Position numbers and translations under genes: made by a program | In this document: positions 1-10,921 of the stretch, one piece after another | How positions within the stretch are numbered: the first letter of the stretch is position 1 | Layout: each line of letters begins with the position of its first letter | The notes under the pieces: model-generated | Database searches by the model: none | Told to the model about the DNA's origin: nothing | What the model saw: only the letters and a program-made list of their open reading frames with translations | Assembly: GCF_014639315.1 (NCBI RefSeq) | Contig: NZ_BMFY01000001.1 | Span: forward strand, 248,001-312,000 | Source: Sediminivirga luteola | Lineage (GTDB): Bacteria; Actinomycetota; Actinomycetes; Actinomycetales; Brevibacteriaceae | Direction of reading: 5' to 3' | DNA: 64,000 bases

Positions 1-186
1 GACCTGGAGCAGGCGATCCGGGACGCTATCGTGATGGCGTTGCCTTTCCAGCCGGTCGCGGCCGACGCCGATGAGGACTTCAGCTACACCACCGGGGCCG
101 ACTGGGAACCGGAGAGTGAAGCAGAGGACGCCGACCCCCGCTGGTCGGCACTGAAGAGTTTGTTGGACGAGAAGAAAGAGAGCTAG
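1..186 (+). CDS. YceD/DUF177 family protein (3' end only)
   Basis: Only the last 61 codons are in the window; the gene starts upstream. DUF177 (YceD) proteins are small cytoplasmic proteins that are almost always encoded just before rpmF, and their molecular role is poorly defined. The visible tail is acidic and ends in the [10 protein letters not shown] stretch typical of the family C terminus. The TAG stop lies 2 nt before the rpmF start, so the two are cotranscribed. The call rests on this tail motif and on position. Confidence 0.8.
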   Translation, partial: DLEQAIRDAIVMALPFQPVAADADEDFSYTTGADWEPESEAEDADPRWSALKSLLDEKKES

Positions 187-188
187 AC

Positions 189-392
189 GTGGCAGTCCCG
201 AAGCGCAAGGTTTCGCGCAGCAACACCCGCCATCGTCGTTCGCAGTGGAAGGCGAAGGCCCCGGCCCTCGTCAAGTCCGTCGAGAACGGCCGGGTCGTGT
301 ACTCCCGCCCGCATCACGCAAAGGTCGTCGAGGACTCCGCGGGTACCCCGCTGTTCTTCGAGTACAAGGGCCGCAAGGTCGCCGACGTCTGA
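189..392 (+). CDS. rpmF: 50S ribosomal protein L32, zinc-independent form
   Basis: This 67-residue protein begins [20 protein letters not shown], the hallmark N terminus of L32, a small protein of the large ribosomal subunit. The start is GTG. The usual CxxC...CxxC zinc ribbon is absent: the protein has no cysteine, so it is the C-minus form that needs no zinc. It sits between yceD and rnc in the usual actinobacterial order, 10 nt before rnc. C-minus L32 proteins are often under zinc control when a C-plus paralogue exists, but no operator is visible here and the gene looks like the housekeeping copy. Confidence 0.97.
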   Translation: MAVPKRKVSRSNTRHRRSQWKAKAPALVKSVENGRVVYSRPHHAKVVEDSAGTPLFFEYKGRKVADV

Positions 393-402
393 CCGGTCTG
401 GC

Positions 403-1212
403 ATGGCTGACGGTACGACCGGCAGCGGAGCCGATCTGACGGCATTCACGGAGCGTCTCGGAGTCGACCTCGACCCCGAGGCGCTTCGTCTTGCCCTCAC
501 GCACCGCTCCTATGCCTTCGAGAACGGCGACCTCCCGACCAACGAGCGGCTGGAGTTCCTCGGCGACGCCGTCCTGGGACTGGCCGTGACGGACGTCCTG
601 TTCCGGGACAACCCCGACCTGCCCGAGGGACGCCTGGCCAAGATGCGTTCCGCCGTGGTCAACACCCGTGCCCTCGCGACGGTGGCACGGGACCTCGGCG
701 TGGGCGAGTACCTTCTGCTGGGCCGCGGCGAGCAGGTGACTGGAGGGCGGGACAAGGACTCCATCCTCGCCGACGCCCTGGAGGCGATCATCGGCGCCGT
801 GTACTCCACCCTGGGACCGGAGACGGCCGCCGCCTTCGTGCGACGCATCGTCGGACCCATGCTGGACGATGCGATCCGGCTCGGCGCCGGGATGGACTGG
901 AAAACCACCCTGCAGGAGACCGCAGCGCAGCGCGGCCTGGGAGCGGTCAGCTACGAGGTCACCGGCGTCGGACCCGACCACCAGCGCGAGTTCACCGCCC
1001 TGGCGCAGGTGGGCGGCATCACCCGCGGCTCGGGAGTGGGTCCGAACAAGAAGACCGCTGAAGCCCGGGCCGCCGAGGCCGCCGTGCGCGCCATCGTCGA
1101 CGGTGAGCGCCTGGCCGCCGGCCGCAGCCGGGGTGTCCCGGACACTGAGGCCTCGCGGCCGCACGGGGAGCCGGAGCCAGCCGGCGACGCCGCCTCCCCA
1201 GCGCAGTCCTGA
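403..1212 (+). CDS. rnc: Ribonuclease III
   Basis: This double-strand-specific endoribonuclease matures rRNA precursors and trims other structured RNAs in the cytoplasm as a homodimer. The 269-residue protein has the signature [12 protein letters not shown] at residues 47-58, with the metal-binding acidic residues, and a second acidic motif ([11 protein letters not shown]) near residue 125. A dsRNA-binding domain fills about residues 165-235, starting DWKTTLQE. About 30 residues of low-complexity tail follow. The ATG start lies 10 nt after rpmF, and mutM begins 8 nt after the stop, so yceD-rpmF-rnc-mutM looks like one operon. Confidence 0.97.
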   Translation: MADGTTGSGADLTAFTERLGVDLDPEALRLALTHRSYAFENGDLPTNERLEFLGDAVLGLAVTDVLFRDNPDLPEGRLAKMRSAVVNTRALATVARDLGVGEYLLLGRGEQVTGGRDKDSILADALEAIIGAVYSTLGPETAAAFVRRIVGPMLDDAIRLGAGMDWKTTLQETAAQRGLGAVSYEVTGVGPDHQREFTALAQVGGITRGSGVGPNKKTAEARAAEAAVRAIVDGERLAAGRSRGVPDTEASRPHGEPEPAGDAASPAQS

Positions 1213-1220
1213 GCCGCGCG

Positions 1221-2153
1221 ATGCCTGAGCTTCCGGAGGTCGAGGTCGTCCGGGCCGGTCTGGCCCGCCACGTGCCCGGCCGGCGAGTCGAATCCGTCGA
1301 GGTACTCGATGCGCGCAGCGTCCGGCGCCAGCCCGACGGCCCGGCAGGCTTCGTCGCGGGCTTGACCGGCGCCGTGCTGGGTGAACCGGTGCGCCGCGGC
1401 AAGTTCCTCTGGATCCCGCTGCACGGGCGGGCCCTTCCGGTCGCGCTCGTGGCCCATCTGGGGATGAGCGGCCAGATCCTGCTGCACCGCGCCGATCAGC
1501 CGCCGGACCAGTGGCACCGGCACACCCGCATCGTGCTTACCCTCTCGGCGCCGGAACGAGCCGTCTTCGATCAGATCCGCTTCCAGGACCAGCGCATGTT
1601 CGGCGGCCTGCATCTGGCGCCGATGCTGCCCACCGCCGACGGCGCCCCGGCAGGCCATGCCGATGGCGTCGCCGAGGCCCTGCTGCCGGTGCCGGTGTCA
1701 CACATCGCCCGTGATCCGCTCGATCCGCACCTGGACCCGGCCGAGGTGCTGGCGCGGATGCGCCGTAGGCGGACCGGGGTCAAGCGGGCGCTGCTGGACC
1801 AGGGACTGATCTCCGGCATCGGCAACATCTACGCCGATGAGGCCCTGTGGCGAGCGGGCGTGCACTATGCCGCGCCCACCGACACGACGCGGCCCGCGCG
1901 GCTCGAAGCGGTCCTGCGTCACTGCGCCGAGGTGATGGAACAGGCCCTGGCCGAAGGCGGGACGAGCTTTGACGACCTCTACGTCAACGTCAACGGCGAA
2001 TCCGGGTACTTCGACCGGAGTCTCAATGTGTATGGCCGCGCCGGGCTGCCGTGCCGGCGCTGCGGGGAACCGGTCCGCCGGGAGACGTTCATGAACCGCG
2101 GCTCCCATTTCTGCCCCCGCTGCCAGCGTCGCCCGCGCAACCCCCGGTGGTGA
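1221..2153 (+). CDS. mutM: Formamidopyrimidine-DNA glycosylase (Fpg/MutM)
   Basis: This base-excision-repair enzyme removes 8-oxoguanine and formamidopyrimidines and then nicks the abasic site by beta/delta elimination. The N terminus is the invariant [10 protein letters not shown]: Pro2 is the catalytic nucleophile and Glu3 the acid/base. The helix-two-turn-helix region includes [21 protein letters not shown]-terminal zinc finger has cysteine pairs in CRRC and CPRC (about residues 275-300). At 310 residues it is somewhat longer than the usual 270-290 because of a loop near residue 140. It is the last gene of the plus-strand run, facing the minus-strand lysE. Confidence 0.96.
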   Translation: MPELPEVEVVRAGLARHVPGRRVESVEVLDARSVRRQPDGPAGFVAGLTGAVLGEPVRRGKFLWIPLHGRALPVALVAHLGMSGQILLHRADQPPDQWHRHTRIVLTLSAPERAVFDQIRFQDQRMFGGLHLAPMLPTADGAPAGHADGVAEALLPVPVSHIARDPLDPHLDPAEVLARMRRRRTGVKRALLDQGLISGIGNIYADEALWRAGVHYAAPTDTTRPARLEAVLRHCAEVMEQALAEGGTSFDDLYVNVNGESGYFDRSLNVYGRAGLPCRRCGEPVRRETFMNRGSHFCPRCQRRPRNPRW

Positions 2154-2294
2154 GCCCCCCGGGAGCCGGACCTTCCAGTTGCATCCGGAACGGCGTGAGG
2201 CGCGGCCGAGGCGCTCGGGACGAGCATCATGATCGTGAGCGCACCCGCCTCGACGCGCCCGGGCGCAGTCCCCGTTCAGCGCGGCCCATGCGAT

Positions 2295-2930
2295 TCAGGG
2301 CAGCGCTGCGACCGCCAGCTCGGCGAGGATGACGGCGGCCACGCCGATGAACACCACGCCGGCGATGAGATCCAGCCAGGGAGCAGCCTGACGGAACCGG
2401 CGCCGGAACGCCTGGGCCGAGGCCGCCAGCGCCACCCCGGTGAACCACAGCAGACCGGTCACGATCATCAGCGCGGCGATTCCCGCCTTGTCCCAGCCGC
2501 TGGCCTCCGCGGGGAGGAACTGGGTGATGAGCGCGGTGAAGAAGATGATCGCCTTCGGATTGGACAGGTTCGTCATCAGCCCGAGCGCCCACGGCCGCCG
2601 GGTGGCCGGTGCCGGTGTGCTGTCGCGGGTGCCCGTGCGCAGTCCGGTCACGCCGGCGCGGATGCTCTGCACCCCGAGCCAGAGCAGCACGCAGGATCCG
2701 AGCGCCTGAAGGACCGGCAACGCCCACGGAAGCGTGAGCAGCAGCGCGGTCAGTCCCAGGACGGAGGCGGCGATCCAGAGCGCGTTGCCGCTCATGATGC
2801 CCAGTGCCGCCAGGACGGCGGCGCGCCGTTCCCGTGCCCCCAGGCGCAGCAGGAGGAAGATATCGGGACCCGGCGTCGCAATGGCGACAGCCCAGGTCAG
2901 GGCCAGCAGCAGCCAGCCGTGCGGCGTCAT
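2295..2930 (-). CDS. LysE/RhtB-family amino-acid exporter
   Basis: A 211-residue integral membrane protein with about six hydrophobic helices. It starts MTPHGWLLLALTWAVAIATP and carries the family's GPD motif near residue 22 (TPGPDIFLL) and the conserved NPKAIIFF stretch. LysE/RhtB proteins export amino acids such as lysine, homoserine or threonine from the cytoplasm by proton antiport. The substrate cannot be told from sequence. The ATG at 2930 was chosen because upstream in-frame codons encode no membrane segment. It is monocistronic and convergent with mutM. Confidence 0.88.
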   Translation of the reverse strand: MTPHGWLLLALTWAVAIATPGPDIFLLLRLGARERRAAVLAALGIMSGNALWIAASVLGLTALLLTLPWALPVLQALGSCVLLWLGVQSIRAGVTGLRTGTRDSTPAPATRRPWALGLMTNLSNPKAIIFFTALITQFLPAEASGWDKAGIAALMIVTGLLWFTGVALAASAQAFRRRFRQAAPWLDLIAGVVFIGVAAVILAELAVAALP

Positions 2931-3307
2931 GCGCGCAGCCTGAGGTACGACGATGTCACGGGCCGATGCTACCGGGTGCCGGCACCGGCCGCGCGCTCGT
3001 GCCGGAGGGCGCCTCGCGCCCTCCGGACAGCCGCATCCGAAAGGAACGCAGCCAGACCACATCGCCTGCAAGACCACGCCGCCCGGGGACAAAGACCACG
3101 CCGCCAGGCGGCACCAATGGCGGGCTGCTGTGCCGGTAACGGGCATCCCGCGGCGGAATCGCCATAGAATCGCCGTTATCGCCATGCAGCACCCAGGTTC
3201 ATGGGGCAGCCGTGGCCCGGCCGCTTCCCGGGACGGCCCGGACGAGAGCGCTACACCGCGGTGCCGGCCGGCAAGCGGGATGCGCAAGAGAGGGGGACTG
3301 AGACGCC
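2931..3307. other. Intergenic region between lysE and smc
   Basis: This 377-nt divergent spacer should contain promoters for both flanking genes. A TAGAAT-like -10 lies at 3165-3170, about 140 nt before smc, without a convincing -35. Neither strand shows a coding region with a plausible start and ribosome site. Acylphosphatase, sometimes encoded between mutM and smc, is not here. Confidence 0.4.
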
Positions 3308-6300
3308 GTGCACCTGAAGACACTCACCCTGCGCGGCTTCAAGTCCTTCGCCTCCGCGACCACGCTGCACTTCGAGCCCGGGGTGACCTGCGTCGTCGGC
3401 CCGAACGGATCCGGCAAGTCGAACGTCGTCGACGCCCTCGCCTGGGTGATGGGGGAACAGGGTGCCAAGAGCCTGCGCGGCGGGAAGATGGAAGACGTCA
3501 TCTTCGCCGGCACCACGACGCGCCCCGCGCTCGGCCGGGCGGAGGTCTCGCTCACGATCGACAACTCCGACGGCGCGCTGCCCATCGAGTACACCGAGGT
3601 GACCATCTCCCGGACCCTGTTCCGGTCCGGTGGCAGTGAGTACGCCATCAACGGCCAGCAGGCCCGCCTCCTGGACGTGCAGGAGCTGCTGAGCGACTCC
3701 GGCCTGGGACGGGAAATGCACGTCATCGTCGGCCAGGGGCAGCTGGACGCCGTGCTGCGCGCCACCCCCGAGGACCGGCGCGGCTTCATCGAGGAGGCCG
3801 CGGGCGTGCTCAAGCACCGGCGGCGCAAGGAGAAGGCGCAGCGCAAGCTCACCGGCATGCAGGCCAATCTGGACCGGCTGAGCGATCTCACCGCGGAGGT
3901 CGCCAAGCAGCTGGGACCGCTCGGGAGACAGGCCGAGGCAGCCCGGCGCGCTCAGACCGTCCAGCGGGATCTGCGCGACGCCCAGGCCCGGTTGCTCGCC
4001 GACGACCTCGCCCAGCTGCAGGCGAGCATCGACGCGGAGGCCGACTCCCACTCGGGGCTGAAGGCCGAACTCGCTCAGGTGGAGGAGGAGCGCCGCCGTC
4101 TGGAGGGCGAACTGAACGTGAACGCGGAGCTGCTCACCGCCTGCTCCCGGGACGTCGATGCCGCCCGTGAACTCTGCTTCCAGCTCTCGGCCTCCCATCA
4201 GAAGGCGCTGGCCCTGGCCAGGCGGGCCGGCGAGCGTTCCGCCCTGCTGGACCAGCAGGGCGAGGACCAGACCGGCGTCGGGCGCAGCCCCGAGGAGCTC
4301 GAAGCGCAGGCGGAACGGCTCGGCGAGGAGGTCGCTGAGCAAGAAGGACACGTCGCGGAACTCTCCGCACGGCGGGAGCAGGCCGCGCAGGCCAAGCAGG
4401 CCGCCGAGGAAGCCTACCGCGCCGAGGACCGGCGGATCGCGGAACTGACCCGTGCCGCCGCCGACCGCCGGGAGCATCTGGCCACGCTGGCCGGCAAGGT
4501 GTCCACGGCGGCGTCCCGGGTGGAGGCCGCCGAGGCCGAACTGACCAGGCAGCGCGAGCAGCTGACGGCGGCGAGGGAGCGCCGCGAGCGCTTCCAGACC
4601 GAGTTCACCGCCGCCGAGCAGGAGGCCGCGAGCGTCGACGTCGGGGAGGAGGACCTCGATGCCGCGCACGAGGCCGCCCTCGCCCGGCAGGAGACCGCCG
4701 ACGCCGCCCTCGCCGAGGCGGAGAAGGCCCACCGGGAGGCGCTGGCGTCCCGGACCGCCCTGCAGTCCCGGCTCGAGGCGCTGCGCCTCGGGCTGGAACG
4801 CAGCGACGCGGCCGCCGAGCTGATCGAGGCGGGCGCACCCGGCGTCCGTGGCCGGCTGGCCGATCACATCGCCGTGGAACCCGGCTACGAGGACGCCGTC
4901 ACGGTGGCCCTGGGCGGCAATGCGGAGGGTCTGCTGGTCGAATCGGCCGATGCCGCGGCCGAGGTCCTGGCACTGGCCCGGGAACAGGACGCGGGCAGCC
5001 TCGCGCTGAGCTACCCGCCGCTGCGCCCCGCTCAGGCCGCCGGTGCCGCAGGTCCGGAGGACCTCCCGCCCGGTGCGCGTCCCGCCGCCGGCCTGGTGCG
5101 CGGCGAGGACGCGGGTGTCGCGGCGCTGCTGGAGACCCTGCTGGCCGAGGTGGTCATCGCCGATCAGGCCGGCCCGGCAGAACTGGCGCTGCTGGAGCGC
5201 GGGCTCACCGTCGTGACCACGGCCGGGGAGCGCTTCGGCCCGGCGCAGGCCAGCCTGAGGCAGCACGGCGGGGAACTGCTTCAGCTGCACTCCGCAGTGG
5301 AGGAGACCCAGGGGGAACTGGAACGCCTGGAACGCCGCATCCAGCGGATGGCCTTCGAACTGGGGCCGCTGCGGCACGCCGCGCAGACCGCCGTGGACGA
5401 GGTGGAGGAGACGCTGGCGGCGCTGCACGAATCCGATGCGCGCATCACCGCCACCGTCGAGCATCTGGGCCAGCTGGGACAGAACGTCCGTGCCGCCGCA
5501 GCCGAGGCCGAGCGCATCGAGACGCTCATCGCCCGCACCGAAGAGGAACTGGAACGGCACCGCGCCCAGCACGTCAAGGCGCAGCAGGATCTGCGGGAGG
5601 CGGAGTCCGGGGAGACCGTGGACCTGTCGGACCCCGCGGAGCGGGACCGGCTCGCCGCGGAGGCGCAGACGGCCGCGGAGGCGCTCATGGACGCGACCCT
5701 CGCGCTGCGTGCGGCGCAGGACCAGCTGGACTTCACCCGTAAGCGGCAGACGGGACTGCAGGACACCGCCCGGCGGGAGCGACGTGCCCGGGAAGAGGCG
5801 GCGCGCCGCCGCGAAGCACGGAAGGCCGCGGCCTGCCGCGCTGCCGCCGTCGCCCGGCTGGCGGAGCAGGCCGCTGAGGTCGCCGCGGCGCTGGAGAGCC
5901 AGGGCGTCGCCATGCGGGAGAAAGCCGTGGCGCGGCTGGAGCAGCTCAAGGAAGGACAGACGGAGCTGGGCACCCGCATGAACGAGGTGCAGGAGCGCCA
6001 CGGCACCCTCACCCAGGCGGTGCACCGCGATGAGGTCGCCCGCGAGCAGCTGCACGCCAAGTACGAGTCGGCCGCCGAACGCGCCATGGAGAAGCTCTCC
6101 CTCACACCGGAGGCGCTGCTGGAGGGGTACGGCCCGCATCTGCCGGTACCCGATCCGGGCGATCCGGACGCGCCGGGCAAGCCCTATGTGCGCGCCGAAC
6201 AGGAGAAGCGGCTCAGGCAGGCGGAGAAGACTCTGGCCAGGATGGGGCAGATCAACCCCCTGGCACTGGAGGAGTTCGCCGCGCTGGAGGAACGCCACCG

Positions 6301-6838
6301 CTACCTGGAGACGCAGCTCGCGGATCTGAAGAAGTCCCGCGCGGACCTGATCGGCATCATGCGCGATGTGGACCGGCACGTGGAGGAGATCTTCACCGCC
6401 GCGTACCACGACACGGCACGGGAGTTCGGCAAGGTCTTCCCGGTCCTGTTCCCCGGCGGCGAGGGCAAACTGGTCCTCACCGACCCGGAGGACATGCTCA
6501 CCACTGGCATCGAGGTGGAGGCCCGCCCGGCCGGCAAGAAGGTCAAACGGCTCTCGCTGCTGTCCGGCGGCGAGCGCTCGCTGACCGCCGTGGCGCTGCT
6601 GGTGGCGATCTTCAAGGCGCGGCCGAGCCCGTTCTACGTGATGGACGAGGTCGAAGCCGCGCTGGACGATGTGAACCTGTCCCGGCTGCTGACCATCTTC
6701 GAGGAGCTGCGCGAGTCCTCGCAGCTGATCATCATCACCCATCAGAAGCGGACGATGCAGGTGGCCGACTCGCTGTACGGCGTCACGATGCAGAACGACG
6801 GCGTCAGCCAGGTGATCTCCCAGCGCATTCCCCGCTGA
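3308..6838 (+). CDS. smc: Chromosome segregation ATPase SMC
   Basis: SMC forms the ring ATPase of bacterial condensin with ScpA and ScpB and compacts and segregates the chromosome. The 1,176-residue protein has the expected five parts. The N-terminal ATPase half carries Walker A GPNGSGKSN (31-39). Two long coiled coils, rich in Glu, Ala, Arg and Leu, flank a hinge at about residues 510-640 with a VRGRLADHI start. The C-terminal half has signature LSGGERSLTAVALL and Walker B FYVMDEVEAALDD. The start is GTG, and the FKSFA motif lies at 11-15. It precedes a small membrane-protein gene and ftsY, the usual actinobacterial arrangement. Confidence 0.98.
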   Translation: MHLKTLTLRGFKSFASATTLHFEPGVTCVVGPNGSGKSNVVDALAWVMGEQGAKSLRGGKMEDVIFAGTTTRPALGRAEVSLTIDNSDGALPIEYTEVTISRTLFRSGGSEYAINGQQARLLDVQELLSDSGLGREMHVIVGQGQLDAVLRATPEDRRGFIEEAAGVLKHRRRKEKAQRKLTGMQANLDRLSDLTAEVAKQLGPLGRQAEAARRAQTVQRDLRDAQARLLADDLAQLQASIDAEADSHSGLKAELAQVEEERRRLEGELNVNAELLTACSRDVDAARELCFQLSASHQKALALARRAGERSALLDQQGEDQTGVGRSPEELEAQAERLGEEVAEQEGHVAELSARREQAAQAKQAAEEAYRAEDRRIAELTRAAADRREHLATLAGKVSTAASRVEAAEAELTRQREQLTAARERRERFQTEFTAAEQEAASVDVGEEDLDAAHEAALARQETADAALAEAEKAHREALASRTALQSRLEALRLGLERSDAAAELIEAGAPGVRGRLADHIAVEPGYEDAVTVALGGNAEGLLVESADAAAEVLALAREQDAGSLALSYPPLRPAQAAGAAGPEDLPPGARPAAGLVRGEDAGVAALLETLLAEVVIADQAGPAELALLERGLTVVTTAGERFGPAQASLRQHGGELLQLHSAVEETQGELERLERRIQRMAFELGPLRHAAQTAVDEVEETLAALHESDARITATVEHLGQLGQNVRAAAAEAERIETLIARTEEELERHRAQHVKAQQDLREAESGETVDLSDPAERDRLAAEAQTAAEALMDATLALRAAQDQLDFTRKRQTGLQDTARRERRAREEAARRREARKAAACRAAAVARLAEQAAEVAAALESQGVAMREKAVARLEQLKEGQTELGTRMNEVQERHGTLTQAVHRDEVAREQLHAKYESAAERAMEKLSLTPEALLEGYGPHLPVPDPGDPDAPGKPYVRAEQEKRLRQAEKTLARMGQINPLALEEFAALEERHRYLETQLADLKKSRADLIGIMRDVDRHVEEIFTAAYHDTAREFGKVFPVLFPGGEGKLVLTDPEDMLTTGIEVEARPAGKKVKRLSLLSGGERSLTAVALLVAIFKARPSPFYVMDEVEAALDDVNLSRLLTIFEELRESSQLIIITHQKRTMQVADSLYGVTMQNDGVSQVISQRIPR

Positions 6839-6879
6839 TGTCAAGGGCCGCGATGCGACCGGGCTGAAAGATTGGGGGA

Positions 6880-6897
6880 CATCGGGAACGCCCGATG
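6880..6897 (+). other. Perfect 7-bp hairpin after smc
   Basis: Arms catcggg (6880-6886) and cccgatg (6891-6897) enclose a 4-nt loop, 42 nt after the smc stop. No T tract follows, so it is either a weak terminator or an mRNA-end structure. A TACCAT hexamer at about 6905 may be the -10 of the next gene. Confidence 0.4.
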
Positions 6898-7056
6898 CGT
6901 GGTCTACCATGTAATGGCACGTCTGACATCGCTTTTCACCCGCGATGCAGCGCCCGCGATGCAGGCCGCGCAGCACACCGCGCGCGGGGATGAACACCGT
7001 GGCGGATACGGTGGCGAACACCATGACGAGACTGGACGAGGGGAGGAGCCCGGGGG

Positions 7057-7446
7057 ATGGACATCATCATCATCGGGCTCCTGGTCTGTCTCGCCATCGC
7101 GACCACGATCGTGCTCCTGGTAGCCGTCCCGGGCTTGCGCGCCGAGGGACGCCTGCGCAGCTCCCGCAAGGAGAACGAGCGCTTCCGGCTGCCGTACACC
7201 TGGACCGGCTACGACGCCAGCGGATACTTCGACGTGGACGAGGAGACCGCGCACCTGGCCACGCGCGAGCAGGCCGCCGTCACGGTCATGAAGGAGCACT
7301 CCTATGTGCTCTCGCCCCAGCCGGCCCGTCATCGGGTGCCCAGCGCGCTGACCTTCCGCCCGCGCACCCGCCACTGGGCGGTGCCCGACAACGGCGGGCA
7401 GGGATTCCTCGCCGGTCTGCGTCTCGTCCTCGGCCGCCGCTCCTGA
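7057..7446 (+). CDS. Small membrane-anchored protein of unknown function
   Basis: A 129-residue protein with one N-terminal hydrophobic helix (about residues 3-26, MDIIIIGLLVCLAIATTIVL) and then a soluble, basic region ending LVLGRRS. The topology fits a single-pass or uncleaved signal-anchor protein. I do not recognise a named domain. The gene lies between smc and ftsY and ends 34 nt before ftsY. That position links it to chromosome or secretion housekeeping but gives no function. The ATG follows a GGGGG-rich purine stretch that can serve as a ribosome site. Confidence 0.7.
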   Translation: MDIIIIGLLVCLAIATTIVLLVAVPGLRAEGRLRSSRKENERFRLPYTWTGYDASGYFDVDEETAHLATREQAAVTVMKEHSYVLSPQPARHRVPSALTFRPRTRHWAVPDNGGQGFLAGLRLVLGRRS

Positions 7447-7480
7447 AGACCGGGCCGCCGATGCGGCACAATGGAGTCCC

Positions 7481-8599
7481 GTGGAGACCACTGACCTGCT
7501 GATCTTCGGAATCGTCTTTGTCCTGGCCGTGCTGGGCACCGTCGGCGTGCTGTTCCTGCGTGCCACGCGCCTGCGCCGGCAGGAGCAGGCCCCGCTGGAG
7601 ACCGACGTCCCCGAGGCCCCGACCGTCGAGGAGGAGACGCCGCCGGCACCGCCGCTGCGAGACGTCCCCACCGAGCCACAGGGCCGGCTGGCCCGGCTGC
7701 GCGACCGGCTGGCCAAGTCCAACTCGACACTCGGCCGCGGCCTGCTGAGCCTGCTGAGCCAGGACACCCTGGACGAGGCCACCTGGGAGGAGATCGAGGA
7801 CACCCTGCTGCTGGCGGACATCGGCGCCGGGCCCAGCGCGGAACTGGTGGACCGGCTGCGCGAGCGGGTGCGGGTGCTGGGCACGCGCGATCCCGGGACC
7901 GTCCAGGCGCTGTTGCGTGAGGAACTGCTCGCGCTTGTGGACCCTCAGATGGACCGTGCCCTGAACGTGGACGGTGAGCAGAAGCCCGCCGTGATCCTCG
8001 TCGTCGGCGTCAACGGGGCGGGCAAGACCACCACCGTCGGCAAGATCGCCCGGGTCCTCGTGGCTGAGCACCGCAGCGTCCTGCTCGGTGCCGCCGATAC
8101 CTTCCGGGCCGCCGCCGCCGAGCAGCTGGCGACCTGGGGCTCGCGTGTGGGCGTGGAGACCGAGCGCGCCGAGCAGGAGGGCGCCGATCCGGCCTCCGTC
8201 GCCTATCGCGCGGTGGAACGCGGGGTACAGGAGGGCACGGACGTCGTGCTGGTGGACACCGCCGGCCGGCTGCAGAACAAGGTCGGCCTGATGGACCAGC
8301 TCGGCAAGGTCAAGCGCGTCGCGGAGAAGCCCCTGGGCGGCCGGCCCGTCGACGAGGTGCTGCTGGTCCTCGACGCCACCACCGGCCAGAACGGCATGCA
8401 GCAGGCCCGGGTGTTCGCCGAGGCCGTGAACATCAGCGGCATCGTGCTCACCAAGCTCGACGGGACCGCCAAGGGCGGCATCGTGGTGGCGGTGCAGCGC
8501 GAACTCGGCGTGCCGGTCAAGCTCGTCGGCCTGGGCGAGGGCGCAGACGATCTGGCGCCCTTCGACCCCGAGGAGTTCGTCGACGCCCTGCTGCGCTGA
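7481..8599 (+). CDS. ftsY: Signal recognition particle receptor FtsY
   Basis: FtsY is the membrane-associated GTPase that receives SRP-bound ribosomes and pairs with Ffh (encoded at 10922). The 372 residues comprise an N-terminal hydrophobic helix (residues 5-25), a short acidic linker, the NG four-helix bundle, and a G domain with NGAGKTTTVGKIA, DTFRAAA, DTAGRL and TKLDGTAKGG. The start is GTG. A CACAAT hexamer at 7467-7472 ends 8 nt before it, so a leaderless transcript is possible. The membrane helix at the start is common in actinobacterial FtsY. Confidence 0.97.
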   Translation: METTDLLIFGIVFVLAVLGTVGVLFLRATRLRRQEQAPLETDVPEAPTVEEETPPAPPLRDVPTEPQGRLARLRDRLAKSNSTLGRGLLSLLSQDTLDEATWEEIEDTLLLADIGAGPSAELVDRLRERVRVLGTRDPGTVQALLREELLALVDPQMDRALNVDGEQKPAVILVVGVNGAGKTTTVGKIARVLVAEHRSVLLGAADTFRAAAAEQLATWGSRVGVETERAEQEGADPASVAYRAVERGVQEGTDVVLVDTAGRLQNKVGLMDQLGKVKRVAEKPLGGRPVDEVLLVLDATTGQNGMQQARVFAEAVNISGIVLTKLDGTAKGGIVVAVQRELGVPVKLVGLGEGADDLAPFDPEEFVDALLR

Positions 8600-8696
8600 G
8601 CACCCTCGTCCCGTGCCGTGCGGCGCCCTGCCGCGCTGAGCGCCTCCCGCTGCCGCCCGGCGCACTCCCGGGCGGCTTCCTTCACAGAACAACGGG

Positions 8697-8799
8697 GTAA
8701 TGACGAAAGACCTCCGTAGACGGTGTCGTTTTGTCACTACGCTGTTGTTTTCTCACTACGCCGTTGTTTTCTCACTACCCTGTCGTTTTGTCACTGCGC
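8697..8799. repeat. 19-bp tandem repeat array with an inverted copy (family 1, copy a)
   Basis: Four head-to-tail 19-bp units run at 8724-8742, 8743-8761, 8762-8780 and 8781-8799, the first reading tgtcgttttgtcactacgc. A partial inverted copy, gtaatgacgaaa, lies at 8697-8708, so the 5' end can fold as a hairpin. The unit on the minus strand (GTGAC then an A-rich stretch then GCGTA) has the same length and a related sequence to arrays at 15309-15364 and 39522-39610. It lies just downstream of ftsY. Confidence 0.85.
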
Positions 8800-8905
8800 T
8801 GATGTTCTGTTCCTTCCGCCCAGGTGCTGATGGGTCACAAGCGGAACCGCCATAAGGCTTGCTCAGGGAACCACTAGGGGTTCCACCAGGACCGCTGAAG
8901 CCCAC

Positions 8906-8952
8906 GTAACCGGCGTTTAACGCAGGCGCCTAGGACGTAACGCCGACGAAAC
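8906..8952 (+). promoter_or_regulatory. Candidate GlnR boxes upstream of amt
   Basis: Two half-site pairs of the GTnAC-N6-GAAAC type are present: gtaac-N6-ttaac at 8906-8921 and an exact gtaac-N6-gaaac at 8937-8952. Their starts are 31 bp apart, three helical turns, rather than the 22 bp usual in Streptomyces. They lie upstream of the likely -35 at 8962, a position suited to activation. GlnR is the actinobacterial nitrogen regulator that controls amt-glnK in several genera. The regulator gene itself is not in the window. Confidence 0.6.
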
Positions 8953-9059
8953 ATCCGCGCGTTTCAGCTTTAACATCCGCTGGGAATACTGGCACCCAGT
9001 CGGCGCGTCGCGCCGCCTATCGAAGACGGGGAAACTCCTGGTCTGGATACGGGGGAACA

Positions 9060-10690
<1,631 letters not shown>

Positions 10691-10770
10691 GCGTCCATCC
10701 GGCCCGGTGCGGCGGGTCTCCCCGTCTGCCTCGCCGTGCATGAGGGCCACGTGCAGGGATGGACGGGTCC

Positions 10771-10821
10771 GGCGGGCATGGGCAGGCCTCCCCATATCGG
10801 GGAGTGCCTCCCGTGCCCGCC
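10771..10821 (+). terminator. Long hairpin after glnK
   Basis: Outer arms ggcgggca (10771-10778) and tgcccgcc (10814-10821) are perfect, and the interior also pairs well (cctcccc against cggggag), giving a long GC-rich stem. No T tract follows. It probably ends the amt-glnK transcript or protects its 3' end. The remaining spacer to ffh holds a TACCCT hexamer near 10863 that may be the ffh -10. Confidence 0.55.
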
Positions 10822-10921
10822 GTTCCGCTGTCCGGCGCGAGACTGAGCATCCGCGTGCCTTGGTACCCTGGAAGCTGACCTCTCCACGCGGAACTCGAGC
10901 ATCACGACGCACAAGGAAACC

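Larger units (their letters stand above)
8600..9059. other. Intergenic region upstream of amt
   Basis: This 460-nt spacer holds a 19-bp repeat array (8697-8799) and a promoter region with GlnR-like boxes (8906-8952). A likely core promoter is TTTCAG (8962-8967) and AATACT (8985-8990) with a 17-bp spacer, leaving about 60 nt of 5' leader before amt. No coding region is apparent. Confidence 0.6.

Noticed and set aside
3251-7024. A very long open frame (over 1,200 codons) on the minus strand opposite smc
   Set aside because: It is an antisense shadow produced by high GC and the codon pattern of smc. It has Arg/Gly/Leu-rich low complexity and no domain.
8724-8799. Regular repeats considered as a CRISPR array
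   Set aside because: The units are directly adjacent with no unique spacers and no cas genes are present; they belong to the 19-bp repeat family.
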